From Halothiobacillus sp. (lineage in GTDB: Bacteria; Pseudomonadota; Gammaproteobacteria; Halothiobacillales; Halothiobacillaceae), in NCBI GenBank assembly GCA_016278265.1, contig JADQCE010000002.1:1-64000 (forward strand): DNA of 64,000 bases, in the 5' to 3' direction. The notes below the pieces were generated by a model that had not been told where the DNA came from, searched no databases, and worked only from the letters and a program-made list of their open reading frames with translations. This document shows positions 31,920-40,539 of the stretch, piece after piece. How positions within the stretch are numbered: position 1 is the first letter of the stretch; the number at the start of each line of letters is the position of its first letter. Made by a program: the position numbers and the translations under genes.

Positions 31920-32984
31920 TTACTCGTTGCTCGCCTCGGCGACGGCGTCCTGGATGGCGTTGAGGATCTTCTCGCCGCGCGGACCGGCGATCTCGACGTA
32001 CTGGTCGAATACCGGCTCGACCCTTTCGCGGAAGGTCTCGACCTGTTCAGGCGTCAGTTCGATGAACTCGATGTCGCTCTTGGACTTGATCTCCTCGGCC
32101 GCATCGCGGTTGAGCGTCTTCTGCACGTCCCAGATGAAGGGATTGAGCTCCTTGACGGTCTCCTTGACGCTCGCCTGCATGTCTTCCGGCAGGCCCTCGA
32201 GAAAGCCCGGGCTCGTGATCACGGTGGACACGAACTGGGCGTTGCGTGCCTCGATCAAGTAGTCCTGCACCTCGTAGAAGCTCATGTCGCGGATAGCGAA
32301 CATCGGCTGGGTCTGCGCGTCGATCTGGCCACGCTGCAGGCCGCCGTAGATCTCGGAGTAGGCCATCGGCTTCGGATTCGCGCCATAGCTCTCGTAGGTG
32401 GCCAGCAGCAGGTCGGACGGCTTGACCCGGATCTTGACGCCCTCGAAGTCTTCCGGCGTTTCGATTGCCTTGTTGGCACTCCATACCATCCAGCCCTCGG
32501 GAACGATCGACAGCAGCTCGAGGCCTTTTTCGCTGTAGGCGGCACCCAGTTCCTCATGGACGACCGGGTTGGAGGCGAAGATTTCCTTGTTGACCGCGTC
32601 GTCCTGCGAGAACAGGAAGTGCAGGGTGAACACCTGCGCCTCGGGGATGGTCGAGCCGACGTGACCCGCGGAGGCGAAGGCGAACTGCATGGTGTTGTTC
32701 TGGATCTGCTGGGTGATGTCCTGCGAGCTGCCCAGCGTGCCGTAGGGGTAGATCTTCACCTCGACGTTGTCGTGCGCGGCCTCGATCTCCTCCTTGAACT
32801 TCTCGGCGTATTTCCACTGCACGCCGCCCTCGGTCTCTTCCAGCGCGAAGCGCCAGACCTGCTCGCCCTCGGCGTTTTTGGCGCCGTCATCGGATTGGCC
32901 ACAACCCGAAAGCGTCATGCCGGCGGCGATCGCCAGCGCACCCATCCAGAGCGTGCCCTTGTGAAGGAATCGTGTGCTTTCCAT
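31920..32984 (-). CDS. dctP: TRAP transporter substrate-binding protein (DctP family), lipid-anchored
   Basis: 354 residues. The signal sequence ends in a lipobox (IAAGMTLSGC, Cys28), so the binding protein is probably tethered. The mature DctP domain shows KFKEEIEAAHDNVEVKIYP, LGSSQDITQQIQNNTMQFAF, the long loop with PEDFEGVKIRVKPSDLL and PMAYSEIYGGLQRGQIDAQ. It captures an organic acid for the DctQM membrane pair. AGGGAGAG lies before the ATG. It is transcribed away from dctQM, across a ~255-bp gap. The substrate cannot be read from sequence. Confidence 0.9.
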   Translation of the reverse strand: MESTRFLHKGTLWMGALAIAAGMTLSGCGQSDDGAKNAEGEQVWRFALEETEGGVQWKYAEKFKEEIEAAHDNVEVKIYPYGTLGSSQDITQQIQNNTMQFAFASAGHVGSTIPEAQVFTLHFLFSQDDAVNKEIFASNPVVHEELGAAYSEKGLELLSIVPEGWMVWSANKAIETPEDFEGVKIRVKPSDLLLATYESYGANPKPMAYSEIYGGLQRGQIDAQTQPMFAIRDMSFYEVQDYLIEARNAQFVSTVITSPGFLEGLPEDMQASVKETVKELNPFIWDVQKTLNRDAAEEIKSKSDIEFIELTPEQVETFRERVEPVFDQYVEIAGPRGEKILNAIQDAVAEASNE

Positions 32985-33239
32985 CTGTCTCTCCCTGTTC
33001 TTGCTTATTGTTCATGCCGCGCCCGTCCCGAGGTGGGGGGCGGGCGCCGAATCCCCTTGACCTTAGCATGCCGAACCGGCGAGTTCGTTGGACAGCCGGA
33101 TTGCGGCGCGACTACACTCGGTCGGGATTCAGAACGAAGCGAGCCGCCCCCGATGATCGGCGATGGCCGTCGACCACCGGGCGAAACAAAAGAATGTCAG
33201 CCGGCCCCCTCGCACGGTGGGGCCGGCCGGGAGAAAACA

Positions 33240-33884
33240 ATGCCGCAAGCGCAGGGAAAGCTGTCCCGGTCGTTGCCGGGGCGGGCGCTGATCCGCCTGG
33301 ACTGGTTGATCGGCTGGATCGAGAACATCGTTCTCTCGGGCGCCATCCTGTTGATGGCCACCATCAATATCGCCAACGTGCTGGGCGACAACCTCCTCAA
33401 GCAGGGGCTGCCGTTTGCCGGCGAGATCAACCAGGCGCTGCTGGTGATGATTACCTTTGTCGGCGTGGCCAAGGCTGCCCGACACGGGCGCAATATCCGC
33501 ATGTCGGCCATCTACGACCAGCTCAAGGGACGCTGGCGCAAGGGCCTGAATATCCTGATCACCACCGGTTCGGCGGTGGTGATGTTCTATCTCGCCTACT
33601 ACGCCGTCCTCTACGAGGTGCAGGTGCGCTCCATCGGTCAGGCCACCCCGTCGCTGGGCATCCCGCTTTGGACCCTGTACGTGCTGGTGCCGGTCGGGCT
33701 GTTCATGGCCGGGCTTCAGTACACGCTGGCCACCCTGCGCAACCTCGTCTCTCCGGAGTTGTATCGCTCCTTCCTGGAGAAGGAGTCCTACGAGGACGCC
33801 GACCTGTATGCGGAAGAGGAGGGCAAGCTCCTCGAGGATGACGACACCGGCTCGGCCGGCCAATCGGACAAGGAGGCCCGCTGA
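33240..33884 (+). CDS. dctQ: TRAP transporter small permease (DctQ)
   Basis: 214 residues with four predicted membrane helices (IENIVLSGAILLMATINIANVLGD, INQALLVMITFVGVAKAARHG, LITTGSAVVMFYLAYYAVLYEV, GIPLWTLYVLVPVGLFMAGLQY) and an acidic cytoplasmic tail. DctQ bridges DctP and DctM in sodium-driven TRAP uptake. The start at 33240 is chosen for its GGGAGAAAAC upstream and the short leader; the long open frame before it is not coding. Its stop overlaps the dctM start (TGATG). Confidence 0.9.
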   Translation: MPQAQGKLSRSLPGRALIRLDWLIGWIENIVLSGAILLMATINIANVLGDNLLKQGLPFAGEINQALLVMITFVGVAKAARHGRNIRMSAIYDQLKGRWRKGLNILITTGSAVVMFYLAYYAVLYEVQVRSIGQATPSLGIPLWTLYVLVPVGLFMAGLQYTLATLRNLVSPELYRSFLEKESYEDADLYAEEEGKLLEDDDTGSAGQSDKEAR

Positions 33885-35167
33885 TGCTTACCGTGATGTT
33901 CGTCCTGATGTTCTTGCTGCTCCTGATGGGCTTCCCCATGATGGTGCCGCTGATCGTCGGGGCACTGGCCCTCCTGCTCGCCTCCTTCCCGGGTGTCGAC
34001 CCGACCCAGATCGTCCAGCAGATGATCGGGGGGGTGCGTCCGTCGGTATTGGTGGCCGTGCCGATGTTCATTCTCGCGGCCGACATCATGACCAAGGGGC
34101 ACACGGCCGACCGCCTGCTCGACCTGGTGCGCGCGTTCATCGGTCACCGCCGCGGCGGCCTGCCGATCACCACGGCGGTGAGCTGCACGCTGTTCGGTGC
34201 GGTCTCGGGGTCGACCCAGGCCACGGTGGTCGCCATCGGCACCGCCTTGCGGCCGAAGATGCTCAAGGCCGGCTACAAGGACAGCTTCACGCTCGCGCTC
34301 CTGGTCAATGCCTCGGACATAGCCTTGCTGATTCCCCCCTCGATCGCGGCGATCATCTACGGGGTGGCTGCGAACGTGTCGGTGGGCGAGCTGTTCATCG
34401 CCGGGATCGGGCCCGGCGTGGCGATCATGCTGATGTTCTCGGTCTACAGCTGGTACGTCTCGCGCCGATGGGGCATCGAGCCGGAGGAGCGCGTCGGCTG
34501 GGCCGGTCGGTTCAAGGCCATGCGCGGGGCGATCCTGCCCATGGGCTTCCCGGTGGTGGTGCTCGGCGGCATCTACTCCGGGCTGTTCAGCCCCACCGAG
34601 GCGGCGGCGATGTCGGTGCTCTACGCGGTGATCCTGGAGATGCTGATCTACCGCTCGATCAAGTTTTCCGACCTGCCGGGGATCGCGCTATCCACGGGTC
34701 TGATCACCGCGGTGGTGTTCATCCTGGTCGGCGCCGGGCAGGCGTTTTCCTGGGTGATCTCGCTGGCACAGATTCCCTCCGAGGTGCTCGGCCCGGTCAT
34801 CGACCAGGTGGCGTCTAACCCGACCTCCCTCCTGATCCTGATCGCGGTGTCCTACTTCGTCGCCTGCATGTTCGTCGATCCGATCGTGGCGATCTTCGTG
34901 CTCACCCCGATCTTCATGCCGGCGATCAATGCCTCCGGCGTCGACCCGGTGCTGGTGGGCACGCTGGTGGTGCTGCAGTCGGCGATCGGCTCGGCCACCC
35001 CGCCGTTCGGCTACGACATATTCACGGCCATGGCGGTGTTCCGACGGCCCTACTGGGACATCGTCAAGGGCACGCCACCGTTCATCATCATGCTGATCAC
35101 CATGACGGTGCTCCTGATCTCCTTCCCGCAGATCGCGCTGTTCCTGCGCGACCTGGCCTTCTACTGA
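33884..35167 (+). CDS. dctM: TRAP transporter large permease (DctM)
   Basis: 427 residues with about twelve membrane segments, the transport channel of the TRAP system, coupled to sodium or proton gradients. Features include the N-terminal FVLMFLLLLMGFPMMVPLIVG, VAVPMFILAADIMTKG, CTLFGAVSGSTQATVVAIG, NASDIALLIPPSIAAIIYG and FVDPIVAIFVLTPIFMP. It is translationally coupled to dctQ. Its 3' end overlaps the convergent murU gene by 7 bp. Confidence 0.93.
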   Translation: MLTVMFVLMFLLLLMGFPMMVPLIVGALALLLASFPGVDPTQIVQQMIGGVRPSVLVAVPMFILAADIMTKGHTADRLLDLVRAFIGHRRGGLPITTAVSCTLFGAVSGSTQATVVAIGTALRPKMLKAGYKDSFTLALLVNASDIALLIPPSIAAIIYGVAANVSVGELFIAGIGPGVAIMLMFSVYSWYVSRRWGIEPEERVGWAGRFKAMRGAILPMGFPVVVLGGIYSGLFSPTEAAAMSVLYAVILEMLIYRSIKFSDLPGIALSTGLITAVVFILVGAGQAFSWVISLAQIPSEVLGPVIDQVASNPTSLLILIAVSYFVACMFVDPIVAIFVLTPIFMPAINASGVDPVLVGTLVVLQSAIGSATPPFGYDIFTAMAVFRRPYWDIVKGTPPFIIMLITMTVLLISFPQIALFLRDLAFY

Positions 35168-35883
35168 TCGCCAGAGTGATGTCGTAACCGGCGGTCGGCC
35201 TCGGCCAGCCGCTCGGGCGTGCCCACGTCCAGCCACTCGCCCGGATGGTGCTGCGCGCAGCCCAGGCCGTTGGCGATGGCCGTGCGCAGCACCGGGCCCA
35301 ACGCCTGCCGGCCCGGCGGCAGGTCGGTGAACAGGGCGGCGTCGAACAGGCCGATGCCCGAGTAAGTCAGCGCCGCTGTCGATTCGCCCTCGACGAGCCG
35401 TCCGGTCTCGTCGAGGGCGAAATCCCCGCCCGGGTTGTGTGGCGGGTTGTCGACCAGCACCAGGTGGAACCGGCAGTCGGCACCCAGGCGGCGGTTGGCC
35501 AGGGTGGCGTAGTCGATGTCGGAGAGCACGTCGCCGTTGACCAGCAGAAAGCGTTCGCCCAGCCGGTCGAGCGCCTGGCGGATGCCGCCGGCGGTCTCCA
35601 GCGCGTCCTCCGCCCGTTCGCCTTCCACCGAGTACTCGATCGCCACTCCCCAGCGCTCGCCCTCACCGAGGTGCGCGCGGATCTGGTCGCCCAGATGGGC
35701 CAGGTTGATCACCACCCGCTCGATACCGGCGGCCGCCAGGCGTTCGAGGTGATGCTCGATCAGTGGCTTGCCGCCTACCTCGATCAACGGCTTGGGGGTG
35801 TGGTCGGTCAGCGGGCGCAGCCGCTCGCCGCGGCCGGCGGCCAGAATCATGGCAGTGGTCAGCCTGGTGGTCGTCTCAGCCAC
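35161..35883 (-). CDS. murU: N-acetylmuramate-1-phosphate uridylyltransferase (MurU-type)
   Basis: 240 residues of the nucleotidyltransferase (RmlA-like) fold with AMILAAGRGERLRPLT (nucleotide loop), PKPLIEVGGKPLIEHHL, LLVNGDVLSDIDY (metal-binding Asp) and the C-terminal WLDVGTPERLAEADRRL. In Pseudomonas, MurU makes UDP-MurNAc from MurNAc-1-phosphate, a fosfomycin-bypassing recycling route. The upstream partner amgK, overlapping by 8 bp, supports this over other sugar-1-phosphate nucleotidyltransferases. Confidence 0.9.
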   Translation of the reverse strand: MAETTTRLTTAMILAAGRGERLRPLTDHTPKPLIEVGGKPLIEHHLERLAAAGIERVVINLAHLGDQIRAHLGEGERWGVAIEYSVEGERAEDALETAGGIRQALDRLGERFLLVNGDVLSDIDYATLANRRLGADCRFHLVLVDNPPHNPGGDFALDETGRLVEGESTAALTYSGIGLFDAALFTDLPPGRQALGPVLRTAIANGLGCAQHHPGEWLDVGTPERLAEADRRLRHHSGDQ

Positions 35884-36880
35884 GGGCGTTCTCCGGTTCG
35901 AGTCCAGCGATCAGCTCGCGCAGCGGCGCGAGTTCGGGCGCGCGGTCGAGCGCCCACTGCAGGTGGCGCCAGGTCAGCGGCAGGTCGTCGAGGTAGCCGT
36001 GCTTGCCGTCGCGGCGACTCAGGCGGGCAAAGATGCCGAGCACCTTCAGATGGCGTTGCACGGCGACCCAGGCAAAGTCCTCGATGAATGCCTCCAGGCC
36101 CGCCTCGGTCAGTCCGGCCGCACGCGCCTGTTGCCAGAAGGCCTCGATCTCGCGCTCGACCCACTCGGCGGGCCAGTCGATATACGAGTCACGCAGCAGC
36201 GAGACGAGGTCGTAGGCCAAGGGGCCGGTCACCGCGTCCTGGAAGTCGATGATCGCCCAGCCTTTCCCGCGGCGCATCAGGTTGCGGCTGTGATAGTCCC
36301 GGTGGACGAACACCGGTGGCATCGCGGCCAGCCGGCTGGCGATCCGGTCCCGCAGCCCTTCCCAGCGTCGGGCCTGCCCGTCCGACCACGGCATGTCCAG
36401 GTGGCCGGCCCGGTACCAGTCGTCGAACAGCTGCATCTCGGCGATCAGCCGCGGTGCATCGAAGGCCGGCAGCCCATCGCGATCGGCCTGGGCGATCGTG
36501 ACCAACTGCGCGCGGCACGCGGCGAGCGCGTTTGCCCGTTCCGGCACCTCCACCCCTGCCTGCCAGGAAAACAGGGTCTCGTTGCCCAGATCGTCGAGGA
36601 GCAGAAAGCCGCCCTCAAGATCACGGGCATGTATGTGCGGTACCGGCAGGCCGGCCCGTTCCAGGCGGCCCTGGACGTCGAGGAACGGGGCCAGCGGCTC
36701 CTTGTCGGGCGGCGAATCCATGACCACTAGGCTCTCGCCGGTCGGGCCCTGCGCCCGCCAGTAACGGCGGTTGCTGGCATCGCTGGAGGCCGAGTGCAGC
36801 GCGCCGAAGCCGGGTGCGTGCCGTTCGAGAAAGGCATGGGCCGCCTTAAGGCGAGGGTCGGTGACAGCGGTGTCGGTCAT
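35876..36880 (-). CDS. amgK: N-acetylmuramate/N-acetylglucosamine kinase (AmgK-type)
   Basis: 334 residues, aminoglycoside-phosphotransferase fold. The catalytic block FVHRDYHSRNLMRR and the metal-binding IIDFQDAVTGPLAYDLVSLL are intact; the N-terminal lobe has SDASNRRYWR and the hinge FLLLDDLGNETLF. It phosphorylates MurNAc (and GlcNAc) at the anomeric position for MurU. The start at 36880 is preceded by AGGAG 10 nt upstream. It leads a two-gene unit with murU, as in pseudomonads. Confidence 0.9.
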   Translation of the reverse strand: MTDTAVTDPRLKAAHAFLERHAPGFGALHSASSDASNRRYWRAQGPTGESLVVMDSPPDKEPLAPFLDVQGRLERAGLPVPHIHARDLEGGFLLLDDLGNETLFSWQAGVEVPERANALAACRAQLVTIAQADRDGLPAFDAPRLIAEMQLFDDWYRAGHLDMPWSDGQARRWEGLRDRIASRLAAMPPVFVHRDYHSRNLMRRGKGWAIIDFQDAVTGPLAYDLVSLLRDSYIDWPAEWVEREIEAFWQQARAAGLTEAGLEAFIEDFAWVAVQRHLKVLGIFARLSRRDGKHGYLDDLPLTWRHLQWALDRAPELAPLRELIAGLEPENARG

Positions 36881-37076
36881 TGGCTCGCGGCTCCTGTGGC
36901 CCGGGGTGTCGATGGGCGGTCGAGTCGGACATGGCGTGCGGGTCGCCACGTCGAGGCGGCGAACGGCATCGTGCAGAATGTGGTCTTAACGTCGATACTT
37001 CGGGAGGCGAATTCTACCTGCGCGATGCCCTTATCGGCATTCGCCTTCCCGGTCCGGCTATTACCCGAGGTCTGTC

Positions 37077-38018
37077 ATGCGCCACCGTATCCGATCCCCC
37101 CACGAACCCGGTGAATGGGAAGTCACCGCTCCGAAACTGGCCACCGACCGCCAGGCACGGCGCAGCTTCCTGCGCTCGGTGTTCGGTGCCGGGGCGGCGT
37201 TGGCCCTGCCCGGCTGCGGTCGCGCCGATGAGGGCAAGCCGCTGTCCGAGCAGCTCACCGACAAGGAGGCGATCACCGGCTACAACAACTTCTACGAGCT
37301 CGGCACCGGCAAGACCGATCCCTCGCGCAACGCCGACGCGCTGGCTGCCCTGATCGACCGGCTTTCGCCTTGGGAGTTCGAGGTCGACGGCGAGGTGGCT
37401 CGCCCGGGGCGGTTCAGCCTCGATGACCTGACCGCACTGGCCTCGCCCGTGGAGCGCATCTACCGGATGCGTTGCGTCGAGGGCTGGTCGATGGTGATTC
37501 CCTGGGAAGGCGTGCCGTTGAAGGCGCTGCTCGATCGGGTCGAGCCGACCGCCGATGCGCGTTTCGTTCGCTTCGAGACGGTCTATCGACCCGAGCATCC
37601 GCTGCCCGGGCAGACGCGATCGGTCCTCGAATGGCCCTATGTGGAGGGGTTGCGGCTGGACGAGGCGATGCACCCCCTCACCTTGCTGGCCACCGGTCTT
37701 TACGGTGACTCCCTGACGCCGCAGAACGGTGCGCCGGTGCGATTGGTTGTGCCGTGGAAATACGGCTTCAAGGGCGGCAAGTCATTGGTGCGCATCAGCC
37801 TGGTGCGCGAACAGCCCACCTCCAGCTGGATGGCGGTCTTGCCGCGCGAATACGGGTTCTACGCCAACGTGAACCCCAACGTCGACCACCCGCGCTGGTC
37901 GCAGGCGACCGAACGGCGCATCGGCGAGTGGGGGCGCCGCGACACGCTGATGTTCAACGGCTATGCCGAGGAGGTGGCCCACCTCTACCAGGGCATGGAC
38001 CTCAAGAAACACTATTGA
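37077..38018 (+). CDS. msrP: MsrP, molybdopterin methionine-sulfoxide reductase
   Basis: 313 residues, YedY family. A twin-arginine signal ([12 protein letters not shown], residues 28-40) exports the folded enzyme with its molybdenum cofactor. The molybdenum ligand Cys133 lies in [60 protein letters not shown] and [21 protein letters not shown] are nearly identical to E. coli. It reduces methionine sulfoxides in periplasmic proteins with electrons from MsrQ. The signal region ends ALPGC (Cys47), a possible lipobox not present in E. coli. Confidence 0.95.
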   Translation: MRHRIRSPHEPGEWEVTAPKLATDRQARRSFLRSVFGAGAALALPGCGRADEGKPLSEQLTDKEAITGYNNFYELGTGKTDPSRNADALAALIDRLSPWEFEVDGEVARPGRFSLDDLTALASPVERIYRMRCVEGWSMVIPWEGVPLKALLDRVEPTADARFVRFETVYRPEHPLPGQTRSVLEWPYVEGLRLDEAMHPLTLLATGLYGDSLTPQNGAPVRLVVPWKYGFKGGKSLVRISLVREQPTSSWMAVLPREYGFYANVNPNVDHPRWSQATERRIGEWGRRDTLMFNGYAEEVAHLYQGMDLKKHY

Positions 38019-38635
38019 TGGCAGCGCGTCGACCCTGGTTGGCGAATCGGCCGGCGTGGTGGCTGATCTTCCTCGCCCAGCTGGCGCCACTGGTCTACCT
38101 CGCCTGGGCGATCCCCACCCACCAGCTCGGCTACGAGCCGGTGGTCGACAGCCTGCGCTTTCTGGGCGACACCGCGCTCTACCTGTTGTTGATCGGTCTG
38201 GCGATCACCCCGCTCCAGCGCCTGCTGCCCCGGGCCGGGCTGATCGACTACCGGCGCATGGTCGGTCTTTACGCCTTCTTCTACGCGAGCCTGCACGTCG
38301 CGCTCTGGGTGGTCGTCGACCGGCAGCTCGACCTGGCCGCGATCTGGGAGGACGTGCTCGAGCGCGAGCACATCACCTTCGGCGCGATCGCGTTCCTGCT
38401 GCTGGTGCCGCTGGCGATCACCTCGTCGCGCGGCTGGATGCGACGGCTGGGGCGCCGCTGGAAGATGCTGCACCGGCTGGTCTATCCGGCGACGGCCCTA
38501 GTCGTGCTGCACTACTTTTTGTCGGTGAAGTTCGACACGCGCACACCCATCATCCTGGCCGTCGTTTTGTTGGTGCTGTTTCTGGCCCGCCCCATCACCC
38601 GGTGGCTGGCGGAGATACGCCGGCGCTCGGATTGA
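38018..38635 (+). CDS. msrQ: MsrQ, heme-binding membrane subunit of MsrPQ
   Basis: 205 residues with about six membrane helices of the ferric-reductase-like domain. Conserved histidines for heme occur in FFYASLHVALWV, RWKMLHRLVYPATALVVLHYFLSVK, and ITPLQRLL...DYRRMVGLY matches the family. It passes quinol-derived electrons across the inner membrane to MsrP. Its ATG overlaps the msrP stop (TGATG). Confidence 0.93.
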   Translation: MAARRPWLANRPAWWLIFLAQLAPLVYLAWAIPTHQLGYEPVVDSLRFLGDTALYLLLIGLAITPLQRLLPRAGLIDYRRMVGLYAFFYASLHVALWVVVDRQLDLAAIWEDVLEREHITFGAIAFLLLVPLAITSSRGWMRRLGRRWKMLHRLVYPATALVVLHYFLSVKFDTRTPIILAVVLLVLFLARPITRWLAEIRRRSD

Positions 38636-38659
38636 GTATTAGCGTGGATTGAGTATTAG
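38629..38659. repeat. 14-bp tandem duplication at the end of msrQ
   Basis: GGATTGAGTATTAG occurs at 38629-38642 and again at 38646-38659, a 17-bp period. The first copy contains the msrQ TGA stop codon. It looks like a small slippage duplication. Confidence 0.7.
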
Positions 38660-38721
38660 AAGCGCCTTATGCCAAGATAAGTCACTATGTTGAAACGGTT
38701 CACAGGCCTCGGAGGCACGGC

Positions 38722-39849
38722 ATGAAGTTGACGGTCATCGGTGCGGGCTTTGGCGCCCTGACGGCGATCCGTCGCCTGCGGCGGTTGCGCCCGCAGGCGG
38801 AAATCACCCTGATCGCGCCCGAGCCCACCTTCCAGTACTACCCCAGCCTGATCTGGGTGCCGGCCGGGCTGCGTCGGCGCGAGGACATCCTGTTCGATAT
38901 CCGCCCGCTGCTCGATCGCCTCGATGTGCACTTCCACGCCGGGCGCGTGAGCGGTGTCAGCGACGATGGGCGTCGAGTGATCACCGACAACGGCGAGGTC
39001 GAGAACGACGGCCTGATCATCGCCAGTGGCGGTCGATTCATCAAGAAGCTGCCCGGCATCGAGCACGCGATCACGCTCTGCGAGGGTATCGATGCCGCCG
39101 AGGCGATCCACGACCGGCTCGGCGAGATGCAGGGCGGCACCATCGCGATCGGCTTTGGCGGCAACCCCAAGGAGCCGGCGGCCGTGCGTGGCGGACCGAT
39201 GTTCGAATTGCTGTTCGGCATCGATCGCCTGCTGCGCCAGCAGGGGCGCCGCGAGCACTTCAAGCTGGTGTTCTTCAACCCGTCCCCGCGTCCGGGGAAC
39301 CGTCTGGGCGAGTCGGCGGTCGACCGGCTGCTCGACCGGATGAGGAAGTTCGACATCGAGACGCATATCGGCGCCAAGCCGCAGCGTTTCGAGGCCGATC
39401 GCGTGATCACCGAAAAGGGCGAGTTCGCGGCCGACCTGATCCTGTTCATGCCCGGCATGACCGGGCCGGCCTGGCTCGAGAACGCCCTGTTCCCGACCTC
39501 GCCGGGCGGCATGATCGAGGCCGACGAGCATGCGCGGGTCAAGGGCGCCGACAAGGTCTATGTTGCCGGCGATTCCGGCAGCTACCCCGCCCCGGACTGG
39601 GCACCCAAACAGGCACACATGGCCGATCTTCAGGCCGTGGCCGCCGCCGAGAACCTGGTCGCCGAGATCGACGGCCAGCCGGCCGACCGGACCTTCAAGT
39701 GGGAGCTGGTCTGCGTGATGGACATGCTCGATCGGGCCACGCTGGTGTTCCGCAACGAGAAACGCCAGTTCGTCACCCCGCCGTGTCGCCTGCTGCACTG
39801 GGCCAAGCGTTTCTTCGAGTGGTGGTACCTGCGCGACCTGCGTCGCTAG
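38722..39849 (+). CDS. SQR-like FAD-dependent oxidoreductase
   Basis: 375 residues. The N-terminal FAD-binding Rossmann motif VIGAGFGALTAIRRLRR and the C-terminal flavin motif KVYVAGDSGSYPAPDWAPKQAHMADLQA match the sulfide:quinone oxidoreductase/flavocytochrome c branch of the pyridine-nucleotide-disulfide superfamily. Cys120 and Cys355 sit where SQR has two of its three catalytic cysteines; the position of the third (before FGPAYE in SQR, here VRGGPMFE) has no Cys. Cys331 is additional. The C-terminal amphipathic helices (RLLHWAKRFFEWWYLRDL) would anchor it to the membrane as in SQR. GGAGGC precedes the ATG. Sulfide oxidation is plausible but the missing cysteine makes it uncertain. Confidence 0.78.
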   Translation: MKLTVIGAGFGALTAIRRLRRLRPQAEITLIAPEPTFQYYPSLIWVPAGLRRREDILFDIRPLLDRLDVHFHAGRVSGVSDDGRRVITDNGEVENDGLIIASGGRFIKKLPGIEHAITLCEGIDAAEAIHDRLGEMQGGTIAIGFGGNPKEPAAVRGGPMFELLFGIDRLLRQQGRREHFKLVFFNPSPRPGNRLGESAVDRLLDRMRKFDIETHIGAKPQRFEADRVITEKGEFAADLILFMPGMTGPAWLENALFPTSPGGMIEADEHARVKGADKVYVAGDSGSYPAPDWAPKQAHMADLQAVAAAENLVAEIDGQPADRTFKWELVCVMDMLDRATLVFRNEKRQFVTPPCRLLHWAKRFFEWWYLRDLRR

Positions 39850-39972
39850 GGCCCCCGGTTGCGCGGCCCCTGATGTCGAGGGCGCAGACGGGGGCGCCCG
39901 TTTTGCGCTAGGCTTGCTGCCGTCTTTTTTCGGGCCGCCTGGCGGCCGAGCCACGTAAACGGGTGTGCCGAG

Positions 39973-40539
39973 TTGTCCCTGATCCGTCTTTTCTTCCAAT
40001 TGCTGTTCCTGCGGGCCGGTCCCGAGGACATGCCGGCCGGCCAGCAGCCCCTGCTGATCGCGGTGGGCTTTTATCTCGTCGTCGGCGTGTTGCTGGACCT
40101 GGCCGTCACCAGCGAGGGCGGCCTGGGTCATGGCCTGGGCGCGGGCCTGATGCTGCTGGCCGCGGATGCGCTGGTGCTGGTCGGCTATTCGGCCGGGCTG
40201 GCGGCCCTGCGTGGTCATCGTGCGCGCACCCCGCAGATGCTGACCGCCCTGTTCGGCGCGACGGCCATGCTGGGACTGGTGGCCTGGCCGCTCGTCGTGA
40301 TGCAGCCGACCGGCCTTGAAGGGGAAAATGTCGATGGGCAGGTCGGTCTCTGGTCGGTGCTGATGATCGCGCTGTTCGCCTGGAACCTGGTGGTGCTGGG
40401 GCAGATCTACCGGCGCACGCTCGACTTTGGCGCGGCCATCGGCGTGCTCACCGCGCTGGGTTACTTCATCCTCAGCTCGCTGGTCTACATGACCCTCGCG
40501 GTGCAGTTGCTTCCGGGCGAGACGGGGTTGCCGACATGA
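39973..40539 (+). CDS. Conserved hypothetical membrane protein upstream of mpl
   Basis: 188 residues with about five hydrophobic segments (LLIAVGFYLVVGVLLDLAV, GLGAGLMLLAADALVLVGYSAGLAAL, LTALFGATAMLGLVAWPLVVM, LWSVLMIALFAWNLVVLGQIY, ALGYFILSSLVYMTLAVQLLP). The start TTG at 39973 gives a short leader MSLIRLFFQLLFLRAGPEDMPAG, and no good ribosome binding site is seen; ATG at 40030 is the alternative. Its 3' end overlaps mpl by 4 bp, so the two are coupled. I do not know its function; the coupling suggests something in wall recycling or nearby membrane work. Confidence 0.7.
   Translation: MSLIRLFFQLLFLRAGPEDMPAGQQPLLIAVGFYLVVGVLLDLAVTSEGGLGHGLGAGLMLLAADALVLVGYSAGLAALRGHRARTPQMLTALFGATAMLGLVAWPLVVMQPTGLEGENVDGQVGLWSVLMIALFAWNLVVLGQIYRRTLDFGAAIGVLTALGYFILSSLVYMTLAVQLLPGETGLPT

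Noticed and set aside
31827-33239. Open frame extending dctQ upstream across dctP
   Set aside because: It is the antisense of dctP; DctQ has its own start with a ribosome binding site at 33240.
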